Of a DNA stretch of 64,000 bases, positions 42,686 to 51,749 are shown piece by piece. The notes under the pieces were generated by a model. The model worked only from the letters and a program-made list of their open reading frames with translations. It had not been told where the DNA came from and made no database searches. The stretch's first letter is position 1, and each line of letters opens with the position of its first letter. The position numbers and the translations under genes were made by a program. Origin of the DNA: Bacillota bacterium (GTDB taxonomy: Bacteria; Bacillota; Sulfobacillia; JACIYH01); the NCBI GenBank assembly GCA_040757085.1, contig JBFLXJ010000007.1, forward strand, positions 1 through 64,000, in the 5' to 3' direction.

Positions 42686-43371
42686 TGCTGGTCCCCCCCC
42701 TCACCTCTGCCACCCGTTTCCCGATGCCGGTCACCTTCCTGCCCGGCACGGGTGGTCATCCTCTCGCGCACTTCACCGGCCAGTTCCGCCAGGCCCACGG
42801 CCAGGAGAGCTGCTATCACCACGGCATCGAATGCGCCTGCCCCCCCCACCCAGGTGCGGGTGGGGTAGGGCCGGCCAAACCCCTCCACCCAGTGGCCCAG
42901 GTCAGCCAGGATGGTGCCGGTGGCGCCGGCCGAAAATGCCGCCCGCCGCGATCGCCCGGCCAGGTAAGCGATGATCCCGGCCACGGGTCCGAACACGTAG
43001 GCGGGGTCGATCCACATGGTCTGCTCCTCAGGAGGGAGCAGTCTGCCGAGCAGATAAACCGCTCCTCCCGCCAGCAGGGCGGCCAGGACGCCCCGTCCTC
43101 TCTCCCTGGGGGTATCCGCAGTGGCCAGAAGGTATACGCTCACCCCCAGGGGCACCAGCCCGCCGCCCACGTTGATCACCAGTTCCCGCGGGGGCGGCAC
43201 CAGGCGGAAATTGGCCAGGCTGCCGGCAGCCATGAGCAAGAGTATCCCCAAAGCCGCGCGGTCACTCAGGCGCATGCGGTCGAGCACCCGGTGACCCGCG
43301 CCCAGGTAAACGAAGATGGCGACCACAAGAAGGAGTACGGATCCCCAGGGCACGGCCACACCACTCCCCAA
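42682..43371 (-). CDS. DUF1614 membrane protein
   Basis: A 229-residue polytopic membrane protein matching DUF1614: hydrophobic segments VLLLVVAIFVYLGAG, ALGILLLMAAGSLAN, the conserved-looking VNVGGGLVPLGVSVYL (INVGGGLVPLG) block, DPAYVFGPVAGIIAYLAG and SAGATGTILADLGH. The Gly-Ala-Gly motif GGAGAFDAVVIAALLAVG is also typical. Function unknown. It overlaps the inferred CTG start of spoIIP, so it is part of that operon. Confidence 0.82.
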   Translation of the reverse strand: MGSGVAVPWGSVLLLVVAIFVYLGAGHRVLDRMRLSDRAALGILLLMAAGSLANFRLVPPPRELVINVGGGLVPLGVSVYLLATADTPRERGRGVLAALLAGGAVYLLGRLLPPEEQTMWIDPAYVFGPVAGIIAYLAGRSRRAAFSAGATGTILADLGHWVEGFGRPYPTRTWVGGAGAFDAVVIAALLAVGLAELAGEVRERMTTRAGQEGDRHRETGGRGEGGDQH

Positions 43372-43419
43372 ACGGCGGGCAAGCCTAGCTTGCCCGGCCC
43401 GGGAGCAGGGTATGCCCGC

Positions 43420-43448
43420 AAAAAGCAGGTCACCTGCCGAGCGGCAGG
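43420..43448 (-). terminator. Terminator after ispH-rpsA
   Basis: On the minus strand GCAGG-TGA-CCTGC is followed at once by TTTTTG. An alternative, stronger hairpin (CCTGCC/GGCAGG, 4-base loop) overlaps it, so two exclusive structures are possible, as in an attenuator. Confidence 0.6.
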
Positions 43449-43507
43449 CGACTGCTGAATTACCGGGGAAGAGCCCGGACGGACGGTGGGATCAATGCAC
43501 GTCCGGA

Positions 43508-45712
43508 TCAGTGATTTTCCTTGTTGTTGAGAACCTCGCTAACGGCCGTGCTCAGCGGGGCAGAGTTCCCCGTGGTCAGAAACCGCTTGATCTCGGCCCG
43601 CTCCTGGTCCTGGAGCACCTGCCGCAGGGAGAGGCCGATACGGCGGTCGTGAGGACGCACCCTCAGGATCTTGACCTTGATTTCCTCCCCCACGTTGAGC
43701 ACTTCGTCGGCCCGGGAAACCCGGTCGCTGGACAGTTCGGACAGGTGGACGAGTCCTTCTACCCCGGGCTCCAGTTCCACGAAGGCTCCAAACGGCGCCA
43801 ACCTGGTCACCCGCCCCGTGACCACGCTGCCCACCGGATACCGCTCCTGTACGGTCTGCCAGGGGTCAGGCATGGTCTGCTTCAGCCCCAGGGAGATCTT
43901 ACCCTTCTCCCGGTCCAGACGCAGTACCATGACGTTTACTTCCTGGCCCTCCTGCAGCACCTCGGAGGGATGGTTGACACGCCCCCAGGACATCTCGGAG
44001 ACGTGCAGCAGCCCGTCCACACCGCCCACGTCAATGAAGGCACCGAAGTCTGTGATGCTTTTTACGGTGCCGGGCCGGATCTGGCCTTCGGCGATGGTAG
44101 CCCAGGTTTCCTCCCGCTTGCGCCGGCGCTCTTCTTCCAGCACCACCCGCTGAGAGAGAATGCAGCGACCCTTGCTACGGTCCAGTTCAATTACCTTGAG
44201 GCGCAGCTTCTTCCCCACGTACTTGCTGAGGTCCTGGACGTAGCCCCGCTCAATCTGGGAAGCAGGAACGAAGCCGCGCAGGCCCACATCCACCACCAGG
44301 CCACCCTTGACCTCCTGGATGACCTCGGCCTCGATTACCTGGCCCTGCTGCCGCACCTGCTTGAGCTCCTCCCAGGCCAGGATTTCGTCGGCCCGTTTCT
44401 TGGACAGCTTCAACACCTGTTCCTGGTTGTCCACCGAGAGTACATACACTGTGACCTCGTCCCCTGGTCGTACGATCTCGTCGGGGGAATTAAAGCGCCG
44501 CCGGGCCAGTTCTCCCAGCGGGATGATGCCCTCGGACTTGTATCCCACGTCCACCAGTACGCCCTGGGGGGTCACTTCCAGCACCCTGCCCTGCACCAGG
44601 TCTCCGGGCTGAAGCAGACCTAGGCTCTCCTCAAGCAGGCTCACGTCCGATCCCGCCGGCGAGAGGCCCGCGTCTTCCGCCTCCGACACCTCTACGGGAA
44701 CGGCATCCCGGTCCCCCGCGGGGATCGCGCTCCCATCCTCCTCGGCGACGCCAGCCTCGTCGTCCGCGGGGGCCTGGGTTTCGTCTGCCGGGACCGCCAC
44801 GCGGGTAACGTCTACCGCTTCGGTCACCAGGGTCTCCAGGGTAGCTGCCTCCTCAGACGCCCCCTCTAGTTCCTTGCGATCCTCCCCAGATAACTCCTGC
44901 ACTTTGGCCACGACCTCCTTTATCGCCCATTCCGGGGTAGAAGCCCCAGCAACGATGCCCACCGTGCCGACCCCTTCCAGCCAACCCGGCTGGATGTCCT
45001 CGGCGCCCTCGACCAGGTATGCGGGGGAACCCTGCTCGCGCGCGATCTCGAGCAGTCGCCTGGTGTTGGCGCTCCCGCTGTCGCCCACCACCAGTACCAG
45101 GTCGGCCTCCCGGGCCACCTCCCGGGTGGCTTGTTGTCTCTGGACGGTGGCAGTACAGACGGTGTCTGCCACCGTCACCTCCCCGCACCGCTGGCGCAGT
45201 GCCGCGACCACGCGCTCCAGCGTCTCCGCGGGAAGGGTGGTCTGAGCCACCACGCCCACGCGCTCCGCAGGGGGGAAATCCGCCACCTCGTCCGGCCCGC
45301 TCACCACCCTGGCCTTACCGCCCACCCACTCCACCAGGGCCTGGATTTCCGGGTGGGAAGGATCACCCACCACCACCACCTGGTAACCCTGGTCGGCCAG
45401 CCGCTGCGCTTCCCTACGGGCGCGCCTCACGAAGGGACAGGTGGCATCCAGTACCTTGAGCCCCCGGCGCCGGGCCTCCTCGTACACCGAGGGCCCCACC
45501 CCGTGGGTACGGAAGATCACGGTGCCCTTTACATCGTCCAGGGCGGAAACACACCTGACCCCGGCCGCTTCCAGTTCAGCGACTACGCGCCGGTTATGGA
45601 TAAGCGGCCCGAGAGTGGCCAGCGGGCCTCGCCCCGCAGCCTCCCGGGCCATGTGGACCGCCCTTTCTACCCCGAAACAGAAGCCAAAGTGCCTAGCCAG
45701 CAGTACCCTCAC
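43508..45712 (-). CDS. ispH: IspH-ribosomal protein S1 fusion
   Basis: Residues 1-280 are 4-hydroxy-3-methylbut-2-enyl diphosphate reductase: cluster cysteines in FGFCFGVERAV, LDATCPFVRRA and DTVCTATVQRQ, with SSNT replaced by SGSANTRRL. After an acidic Ala/Glu/Asp linker (about 285-345) come four S1 RNA-binding domains (e.g. GVLVDVGYKSEGIIPLGEL, DFGAFIDVGGVDGLLHVSEM, FGAFVELEPGVEGLVHLSEL). The fusion is typical of Clostridia. The enzyme ends the MEP isoprenoid pathway; the S1 part probably assists translation initiation. It overlaps plsC. Confidence 0.95.
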   Translation of the reverse strand: MRVLLARHFGFCFGVERAVHMAREAAGRGPLATLGPLIHNRRVVAELEAAGVRCVSALDDVKGTVIFRTHGVGPSVYEEARRRGLKVLDATCPFVRRARREAQRLADQGYQVVVVGDPSHPEIQALVEWVGGKARVVSGPDEVADFPPAERVGVVAQTTLPAETLERVVAALRQRCGEVTVADTVCTATVQRQQATREVAREADLVLVVGDSGSANTRRLLEIAREQGSPAYLVEGAEDIQPGWLEGVGTVGIVAGASTPEWAIKEVVAKVQELSGEDRKELEGASEEAATLETLVTEAVDVTRVAVPADETQAPADDEAGVAEEDGSAIPAGDRDAVPVEVSEAEDAGLSPAGSDVSLLEESLGLLQPGDLVQGRVLEVTPQGVLVDVGYKSEGIIPLGELARRRFNSPDEIVRPGDEVTVYVLSVDNQEQVLKLSKKRADEILAWEELKQVRQQGQVIEAEVIQEVKGGLVVDVGLRGFVPASQIERGYVQDLSKYVGKKLRLKVIELDRSKGRCILSQRVVLEEERRRKREETWATIAEGQIRPGTVKSITDFGAFIDVGGVDGLLHVSEMSWGRVNHPSEVLQEGQEVNVMVLRLDREKGKISLGLKQTMPDPWQTVQERYPVGSVVTGRVTRLAPFGAFVELEPGVEGLVHLSELSSDRVSRADEVLNVGEEIKVKILRVRPHDRRIGLSLRQVLQDQERAEIKRFLTTGNSAPLSTAVSEVLNNKENH

Positions 45713-46331
45713 GACGCTTGCCTGCCTCGCCTGAAATAGAGCCCTCGAGCAACGCAGCTATGGCCCGGGCCATCTCGTCCCGGACTGCCCTCACCTTCTC
45801 CCGGCTGGGGTTGAGATCCCGGCCGAAATAGAGGGGCCTGCCGATTCGCACGTGCAGAGGCCGGAACAACCGGTAGGGACCGACAATGGCCATGGGAACC
45901 ACCGCCGCTCCCGTGCGCAGGGCCAGCTTGGCCCCCCCGCTGCGCAGGGGCCCCAGCTTGCCCGTCCGGCTCCTCGTGCCCTCCGGGAAGACCCCCACGG
46001 CCTGCCCCTTCTCCAGAAGTTCCAGGGACCGGCGCACGGAGGAAAGGTCGGCCCGCTTGCGGTCCACAGGATACGCCCCCAGAGCGGTGATGACGGAGCG
46101 CAGTACCGGTATCCGCCACAGTTCCCGCTTGGCCATGAAGTATACCTGACGGGTGGCGGCGCATCCCACCACGGGGGGATCCCAGGCGCTGATGTGGTTA
46201 CAGCAAAACAGGACCGGTCCCTCCGGAGGGATGTGCTGGCGCCCCTCAACCCTCCAGAAGAAGAACAGCTTGAGGAACGCCGACACCAAGTACCGCGCCA
46301 GGCGGTAAGCCACGGTTACTCGTCCTGACAC
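45693..46331 (-). CDS. plsC: 1-acyl-sn-glycerol-3-phosphate acyltransferase
   Basis: A 212-residue acyltransferase with the catalytic HxxxxD motif in CCNHISAWDPPVVG, the substrate-binding GVFPEGTRSR and a further AVVPMAIVGPYR. One N-terminal hydrophobic stretch (LVSAFLKLFFFWRV) anchors it in the membrane. It makes phosphatidic acid. It overlaps ispH-rpsA by 20 bases and cmk by 16, the usual clostridial order cmk-plsC-ispH. Confidence 0.93.
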   Translation of the reverse strand: MSGRVTVAYRLARYLVSAFLKLFFFWRVEGRQHIPPEGPVLFCCNHISAWDPPVVGCAATRQVYFMAKRELWRIPVLRSVITALGAYPVDRKRADLSSVRRSLELLEKGQAVGVFPEGTRSRTGKLGPLRSGGAKLALRTGAAVVPMAIVGPYRLFRPLHVRIGRPLYFGRDLNPSREKVRAVRDEMARAIAALLEGSISGEAGKRREGTAG

Positions 46332-47032
46332 AGCCGCAACACCGCCTCCACCGTCTGCTCCACGTCCAGGTCGGTGGTATCGATCACCACCGCGCCCTCC
46401 GCCACCGCCAGGGGGGCCAGCCCGCGGCGAGAATCCGCCTCGTCGCGGGATGCCAGGTTATCTCGGACTTCCTCGAAGGAAACCGGATACCCCGTCTCCC
46501 TGAGTTCCTTCCACCTGCGTCTTGCCCTCTCCTCCAGGGACGCTGTCAGGAACACCTTGCAATCGGCCTCGGGGACGACACAGGTGCCGATATCGCGACC
46601 TTCCAGCACCGCTCCGCCCGGCTGCGCCAGCTCCCGCATGCGCCGGGTGAGGATCTCGCGTACGGCAGGTGACCGGGCCACCCTGCTGACCGCAGCGGAA
46701 ACGGCAGGTCCCCGGATAGCTGAGGTAACGTCCTCACCGTCAAGGAGGATGCGCCCCGAAGCAGATTCCACCGTTATGCGCGTGCTGGCAGCCAGACCCG
46801 CCAGCGCCCTTTCGTCGTCCGGGTCAACCCCTGCCCGCAACACCTTCAGGGTGAGCGCACGGTACATGCCCCCGGTATCCACATACAGATATCCGAGCCT
46901 CGTCGCTACCCGTCTCGCCACCGTACTTTTTCCCGCCCCCGCCGGCCCGTCAATGGCAATAACTCGTGCCCGGCGGTCTCTTTCGCCTTCCCTTTCGACA
47001 ATGATCTGTTCTTTCCCTTTTTCACTCTTCAT
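46316..47032 (-). CDS. cmk: Cytidylate kinase
   Basis: A P-loop kinase converting CMP/dCMP to the diphosphates: VIAIDGPAGAGKSTVARRVA, LGYLYVDTGGMYRALTL, LEGRDIGTCVVPEADCKVFL. I prefer ATG 47032, giving about 18 extra Lys/Glu/Arg residues ahead of the conserved start; the frame is open to 47086 and overlaps the previous gene there. Length about 238, normal for the family. Confidence 0.93.
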   Translation of the reverse strand: MKSEKGKEQIIVEREGERDRRARVIAIDGPAGAGKSTVARRVATRLGYLYVDTGGMYRALTLKVLRAGVDPDDERALAGLAASTRITVESASGRILLDGEDVTSAIRGPAVSAAVSRVARSPAVREILTRRMRELAQPGGAVLEGRDIGTCVVPEADCKVFLTASLEERARRRWKELRETGYPVSFEEVRDNLASRDEADSRRGLAPLAVAEGAVVIDTTDLDVEQTVEAVLRLCQDE

Positions 47033-47060
47033 GCTTCTAAGCCGCCGCCCCTTACCATCC

Positions 47061-47993
47061 CTATTCGGCCAGGCGCAAACCGGCACGCACGGCCAACTCC
47101 CGGGCGCGGAGATACTCCTTTGTGCTCAGGGGCCCGGCCAGTTCTTGCGCTTCCCAAGCCCGATAACACGGCCGATACTGCCCCATGACATTCACGTACG
47201 TGCGGGGAGAGATCTCCTCCACCAGGAAGCGGACCACCTCTGCTGTTCCCGCAAGACCGTGGGGCAAGACCAGGTGGCGTACGAGGAGCCCCCTTTTTGC
47301 CAGCCCGTCTTCGATCACCAGGTCACCCACTTGGCGGTGCATCTCGCGCACCGCCTCCCGGTTGCGCTGCGGGTAGTCGGGGACACCCGACAACCGCCTC
47401 CCCACTTCTGCATCAGAGTACTTCATGTCCGGCATGTAAATGTCAACTATGCCTTCCAGGAGACGCAGGACGGGGAGGGCATCGTACCCTCCTGTATTGT
47501 ACACCAACGGGACGGAAAGACCCTGGCTTGCTGCAATGGCCAGAGCGGAGAGAATTTGAGGCACTACGTGGGTGGGGCTGACCAGGTTGATGTTGTGACA
47601 CCCCCAGTGCTGAAGAGTCAGCATCATATGGGCCAGTTCCAGATGCGTAGTCTCCCTACCCTCACCCTCCTGACTGATCTGGTAGTTCTGGCAGTAAAGA
47701 CAGCGCAGATTACACCACCCGAAGAAGATGGTACCCGATCCCCGCCACCCGGTAAGAGGCGGTTCCTCTCCGAAGTGGGGCCCGTAGCTGGAAACCACCG
47801 CCCGCTCGCCCGTACGGCACACGCCCACCTGTCCGCGCCGCCGCCGTGCTCCGCATTCCCGGGGACAGAGACGGCAGGGGTCGGCCAGTTCCCAGGCAGC
47901 CTGCGCCCTGGCCTCGATCACGCCCGCGTCAAGCTGCCGGTACGCCGGGAAATCCCGTCTCAAGGTCGCCACCTCCACCCCGTAGCGTACCAA
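47061..47993 (-). CDS. PflA-like radical SAM protein (PflX type)
   Basis: A 310-residue member of the glycyl-radical-activase-like group. A preceding cysteine pair (CRLCPRECGARRRRGQVGVC) is followed by the SAM cluster motif CNLRCLYCQNYQIS. Later GGYDALPVL, VDIYMPDMKYSD and VLPHGLAGTAEVVRF fit the PflX/YjjW-like group rather than a dedicated pyruvate-formate-lyase activase. No glycyl-radical enzyme is in the window. Its target is unknown. It follows a small membrane protein and precedes cmk. Confidence 0.85.
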   Translation of the reverse strand: MVRYGVEVATLRRDFPAYRQLDAGVIEARAQAAWELADPCRLCPRECGARRRRGQVGVCRTGERAVVSSYGPHFGEEPPLTGWRGSGTIFFGWCNLRCLYCQNYQISQEGEGRETTHLELAHMMLTLQHWGCHNINLVSPTHVVPQILSALAIAASQGLSVPLVYNTGGYDALPVLRLLEGIVDIYMPDMKYSDAEVGRRLSGVPDYPQRNREAVREMHRQVGDLVIEDGLAKRGLLVRHLVLPHGLAGTAEVVRFLVEEISPRTYVNVMGQYRPCYRAWEAQELAGPLSTKEYLRARELAVRAGLRLAE

Positions 47994-48293
47994 CTAGTGA
48001 CCCCTGAGACCCAGGACCAGACCCAGCACCAGCCCCATCAGAAAGACGCCTGTCGTGACGGCCAAGAAAAGGCCCGGGCGAGCAAAGGGATTCCACCCTC
48101 CAGCCGGGACCCTGGTGCGCACGACCCCCCGCCCGGCCTTGCCGGGGCGGGCACCACCAACGTGCGCCCTGGCAGCCGGAGAACCGGTACGACCTAACGA
48201 CGCACGGAACCAACTGGCGGAGGCGCGCGCCGCGCGCCCGCCGGCAGGGCGCTGGAAAACCCGCGTCGGCTCCGGCCCTCCCCTCCCACTCAC
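47994..48293 (-). CDS. Small C-tail-anchored protein
   Basis: A 99-residue product starting at GTG 48293, which overlaps the pncB stop as GTGA. The N-terminal 65 residues are Arg/Gly/Ala/Pro-rich and probably disordered; the end is one hydrophobic helix (PGLFLAVTTGVFLMGLVLGL) with a short tail. No family recognised. Coupled start and abutting neighbours support expression, but the low-complexity part resembles noncoding GC-rich sequence, so the gene is uncertain. Confidence 0.45.
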   Translation of the reverse strand: MSGRGGPEPTRVFQRPAGGRAARASASWFRASLGRTGSPAARAHVGGARPGKAGRGVVRTRVPAGGWNPFARPGLFLAVTTGVFLMGLVLGLVLGLRGH

Positions 48294-49321
48294 AGGATCT
48301 TTTGCAGCCGGGTGCCGGGGGTAATGCCGGGGATGCGACCCCGTTTGGCTATCGGCTGCCCGGCAACCTCCTTCAGATCCATGGTCATGTCTATGGGTCG
48401 CGTCCCGGAAATGTAACTCCCCACCCCGAATGCGTCTGCGCCGGCTTCCGCCAGCATGGCAATGCGCCCGGGGTCGAGTCCGCCGGAGACGAAAACCTTC
48501 ACGTGGGAAAACCCCGCCTGGTCAAGCCGCTGCCTCACTTCCCGCACCAGGTCGGGCGTGACCCCCCCACGCTCGGCCGGGGTATCCAGCCTCACCCCGT
48601 TCAGCGCCGGCCCCAGGGCGTGGGCAACCCGCAGCGCCTCCTCCGCCTCGTCCTTGAAGGTGTCCACGAGGATTATGCGGGGCGCGTCCGGGGGCATGTA
48701 CCGGTCGTAGGCGCGGGCTACTTCGACCGTATCCCCCACGATCAGGATGGCAGCGTGGGGAATGGTGCCCGCGGGAAGCCGCCCTGCCAGCCGGGCGGCC
48801 ATGACGCAGCTTGCCCCGCTGGCTCCTCCCACCAGCGCTGCTCTCTCCATGACGGGGGCCACCGCCGGGTGCACGTGCCGGGCCCCGAAACAAATCACCG
48901 GTTTCCCCCGCGCAGCTCTTTGGCACTCCCTGGCCGCCGTGGCCCAGGCGCAGTTCGAGGCGAGAATGCCCAAAAGGGCAGTCTCCAGCAATCCGAACTC
49001 CCCGTAAGGACCGGCAATGCGCATAATGACTTCCTTTTCGGTGAACTCTTCTCCCTCGGGCAGAGCCCAGAGTTCCACCCGGCGGCCCTGCAGCAGGTTG
49101 ACGCACTCGGGGACTCCCGCCATCACCCCGGCCCGGCTGGTGAAAATCTCCGCCACCACGGGGGTTTCCAACTTACCCAAACGTTTCAGGATCTCGTAAG
49201 TGCGCAAGAAATAGACGTCGGTAGTCGCCCCTCTGGCCACTTCTTCAGGGGTAGCCGAATGCAGAAGACGGGGCCCGGGGTCGTAATCGGGTACCTCGGA
49301 CAAGGTCATGAATTCTGCCAA
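48290..49321 (-). CDS. pncB: Nicotinate phosphoribosyltransferase
   Basis: A NAPRTase of 343 residues of the compact type. Landmarks are TTDVYFLRTYEIL at the N-terminus, PVVAEIFTSRAGVMAG, ICFGARHVHPAVAPVMERAA (catalytic His region), LVDTFKDEAEEALRVA, NGVRLDTPAERGG and VFVSGGLDPGRIAML. It feeds nicotinate into NAD. The next gene upstream encodes an isochorismatase-fold hydrolase, a plausible nicotinamidase, so the two may form a salvage pair. Confidence 0.92.
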   Translation of the reverse strand: MAEFMTLSEVPDYDPGPRLLHSATPEEVARGATTDVYFLRTYEILKRLGKLETPVVAEIFTSRAGVMAGVPECVNLLQGRRVELWALPEGEEFTEKEVIMRIAGPYGEFGLLETALLGILASNCAWATAARECQRAARGKPVICFGARHVHPAVAPVMERAALVGGASGASCVMAARLAGRLPAGTIPHAAILIVGDTVEVARAYDRYMPPDAPRIILVDTFKDEAEEALRVAHALGPALNGVRLDTPAERGGVTPDLVREVRQRLDQAGFSHVKVFVSGGLDPGRIAMLAEAGADAFGVGSYISGTRPIDMTMDLKEVAGQPIAKRGRIPGITPGTRLQKIL

Positions 49322-49353
49322 ATTGATCCCTCCGCTCGGACACGCCGCTCCTC

Positions 49354-49875
49354 TCAGAACACCCGCACTCCCAGCACCTTCTCCATCTGGTTCAGGGCCC
49401 AGTCATGGGCGTCGGCGGCGAATGAGGCCACCTTCTCCCTGGGGACTTCCACCTGGTAGCCCCTCATGCGTGCGTCGGCGGCCGTGTACAGGATACAGAT
49501 GTTGGTGCACACACCGACCAACCGCAAGCGCGTTATCCCCAGTTCCCGCAAGGTCAGGTCCAGGTCGGTGGCAAAAAACCCGCTGAAGCGTCTCTTGGGG
49601 ATGACCCGATCGCCCGGACGCGGGGCCAGGGCGGGAACCACCTCGGCACCGGGAGAACCCGCCACGCAGTGGGGGGGGAACATGGCGAACTCGGGGTCAT
49701 CGGGCCGGTGTCGGTCACATACGTAGATCACGGGTACCCCGGCCCGCCGTGCCTCCTCGATCTCCGCCGCGACCGGGTCCACCAGGGCAGAAGCCGCCGG
49801 ACCGCAGTACAGGCTGCCGTCCTCGACCACAAAATCCCGCAGCATATCTATAACCAGCAGTGCCCATTTTTCCAT
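49354..49875 (-). CDS. Isochorismatase-fold hydrolase, probable nicotinamidase
   Basis: A 173-residue cysteine hydrolase: catalytic Asp in LLVIDMLRDFV, Lys in VIPKRRFSGFFATDL, and nucleophilic Cys in LVGVCTNICILYTA preceded by the cis-peptide Gly-Val. HCVAGSPGAEVVPAL also fits nicotinamidases. ATG 49875 has GGAGGGGG upstream; the open frame to 49962 overlaps rluB. It is 32 bp ahead of pncB. Nicotinamidase is inferred from that position; ureidoacrylate or isochorismate hydrolysis cannot be excluded. Confidence 0.82.
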   Translation of the reverse strand: MEKWALLVIDMLRDFVVEDGSLYCGPAASALVDPVAAEIEEARRAGVPVIYVCDRHRPDDPEFAMFPPHCVAGSPGAEVVPALAPRPGDRVIPKRRFSGFFATDLDLTLRELGITRLRLVGVCTNICILYTAADARMRGYQVEVPREKVASFAADAHDWALNQMEKVLGVRVF

Positions 49876-49939
49876 GTTACGCCCCCTCCTGGGCGTTGAT
49901 ATTCGCTCCTTCGGGAGGCTTTCCTGCCATACGGGTGGC

Positions 49940-50725
49940 TCACCTGGCCCACTTTCCCTCACTTTTGGCAGGTCGCTGCTCTCCGGGGGCAGGGATGCCC
50001 ACTGCCCGGCGCAGAGCCGCCAGTTCCTTCCCGGTCAGGTAACGGAACTGTCCGGGCGGCAGGCGCCCCAGGCTCAAAGGTCCCATCCTCACGCGGGTCA
50101 GGCGCAGAACGGGATGCCCCACCGCTTCCGCCATCAGCTTTACCTGATGGTACCTGCCTTCCCGCACGGTGACCTCCAACCATGCGTTCTCCCCATCCCT
50201 CCCCAGTATCCGTACCCGGGCAGGCGCGGTGGGCCTGCCGCCCACCATCACGCCCCGCCGCAGGCGAGACAGTGCCCGGGGCCCGGGCACCCCGCGTACC
50301 AGGGCGCGGTAGGTCCTGGGCACCTCGAACCGCGGGTGGGTAAGGCGAAATGCCAGGGGGCCGTCGTTGGTGAGCAAGAGGAGACCAGAGGTGTCCCAGT
50401 CCAGCCTCCCCACCGGGTAAAGCCGCACATCCCCAGGCACCAGATCCAGCACGGTGGGCCGGCCCTGCGGGTCCCGCGCCGTGCTCACATACCCGGGGGG
50501 TTTATGTAACAGGATGTAAACGTGTTCCTGAGGCCGCACCGGGTGGCCATCCACCGCTACCCGGTCGCAGGCGGGGTCAACCGTAGTGCCCAGGCGCGTG
50601 ACCACGTGCCCGTTGACCTGTACCCGGCCCGCCTGGATCAGCTCGTCGCACTTGCGGCGCGAACCCATCCCGCAGCGGGCCAGGTAACGATTCAACCTCT
50701 CACGTGGGCGAGGGCCTTCTTCCAA
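49940..50725 (-). CDS. rluB: 23S rRNA pseudouridine synthase RluB
   Basis: An RsuA/RluB-family enzyme of 261 residues: an S4 RNA-binding domain (ERLNRYLARCGMGSRRKCDE) followed by the synthase domain with catalytic Asp in VGRLDWDTSGLLLLTNDG and the REGRYHQVKLM segment. The start is TTG 50725 with GGAGGACT upstream. In Bacillus subtilis rluB follows spmB directly; here the catabolic block is between them. It overlaps the upstream P-loop gene by 26 bases. Confidence 0.92.
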   Translation of the reverse strand: MEEGPRPRERLNRYLARCGMGSRRKCDELIQAGRVQVNGHVVTRLGTTVDPACDRVAVDGHPVRPQEHVYILLHKPPGYVSTARDPQGRPTVLDLVPGDVRLYPVGRLDWDTSGLLLLTNDGPLAFRLTHPRFEVPRTYRALVRGVPGPRALSRLRRGVMVGGRPTAPARVRILGRDGENAWLEVTVREGRYHQVKLMAEAVGHPVLRLTRVRMGPLSLGRLPPGQFRYLTGKELAALRRAVGIPAPGEQRPAKSEGKWAR

Positions 50726-51749
50726 GTAACCAGTCCTCCACCACCTGCCCCAGCTGCTCGGGCCCGTCCCGCTTCACGTCTATCACCGGAATCTGCGATC
50801 CCACGTGTTCTGCCACCCGGGCCTTGAGCTGGGACGCGTCGAGCCTGGCTGCCCGGAACCGGTTGGGCCCCAGCAACCGGGGATAAAAGGGGTTTACGGT
50901 CACCGCCAGTATAGCAGGTCCGCCTACTACTGCCAAACCCGGTCCCAGCGACTCCAGCCGGTACACCATCTCGAGTACCCGTTCGGCCGGGCCAGCCAGC
51001 AATAGCTGCACGGGATGAGCAAAAAGCAGCCACCCCCACCCCTTCCCCGCTTCCATGCCGCTTATCATATCGGCGAGCCAGGCCAGGCCGGCCAGGGTTA
51101 CCATACCCAGGATCAGCACGGTCTGGCCCCCGGCCAGCAGCCGGGCCGCCACCCGGCACTCATCCTCCGATTGCAGGTGACGCAAACGGCATCCCTGTAG
51201 CCGATGGCGGGGTAAGGAAAACAGCCGGGTGAGGGCGTGCACCTCCCGGCCCAGCACCTCCGGGTCAACAGAGCGCGCAGCTCCCGTGGAAATCACCAGC
51301 CCCTGCGCCCTCCCCAGGGGCGAAAGACGCCCGAAGGCTCCGTCCACGAGGAGCAGGTCGGACTCCTGCCGGGCGGCCAGCAGGCGGCAAAGCCGGCCCA
51401 AGCCCCGCCGGTGGGCGGGACCGGCCAGTATCACCCGTCCGGGCGAAGTGACTCTGGCAACCACCAGAGGGCCCAGGGCGGTGGAGACGCCACAGTCAGC
51501 CAGCAGGTCCCACCCCAGCGGGGACTTCTCCAGGCAGGGGCGGGCCGTGCCCACCAGGTCGCCCGCGTGCACCTCCACCCGCGGCTTGGGAAGACCAGTG
51601 AGGTTGTCTAGTTCTTCGCCATCGTAACCTATGCTGGTCAGCGCCACCCGGTAGCCGCGCCGCCGGGCTTCTTGAAGGATGGCGGTGAGGGCCGTAGTCT
51701 TGCCCGTGTTCTTGGCCGTTCCCACGCACCCCAGTACCGGGAGGTACAT
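50700..51749 (-). CDS. P-loop protein, KamB-type aminomutase reactivase candidate
   Basis: This 349-residue protein opens with a P-loop VGTAKNTGKTTALTAIL, where the spacing differs by one residue from a plain GxxxxGKT, and continues with ALTSIGYDGEELDNLTGLPKP and the strand LLLVDGAFGRLSPL (Walker B-like). I recall the same opening in KamB, the ATPase that with KamC reactivates lysine 5,6-aminomutase; family assignment is from memory. It directly abuts the mutase stop codon, supporting a chaperone role that replaces damaged cobalamin. KamC (MutS-like) is absent here. Other ideas: a generic GTPase for metallocofactor handling. Confidence 0.6.
   Translation of the reverse strand: MYLPVLGCVGTAKNTGKTTALTAILQEARRRGYRVALTSIGYDGEELDNLTGLPKPRVEVHAGDLVGTARPCLEKSPLGWDLLADCGVSTALGPLVVARVTSPGRVILAGPAHRRGLGRLCRLLAARQESDLLLVDGAFGRLSPLGRAQGLVISTGAARSVDPEVLGREVHALTRLFSLPRHRLQGCRLRHLQSEDECRVAARLLAGGQTVLILGMVTLAGLAWLADMISGMEAGKGWGWLLFAHPVQLLLAGPAERVLEMVYRLESLGPGLAVVGGPAILAVTVNPFYPRLLGPNRFRAARLDASQLKARVAEHVGSQIPVIDVKRDGPEQLGQVVEDWLLGRRPSPT

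Noticed and set aside
46374-48197. A 607-codon plus-strand frame across cmk and the radical SAM gene
   Set aside because: It has no recognisable domain and spans two firmly identified genes on the other strand.
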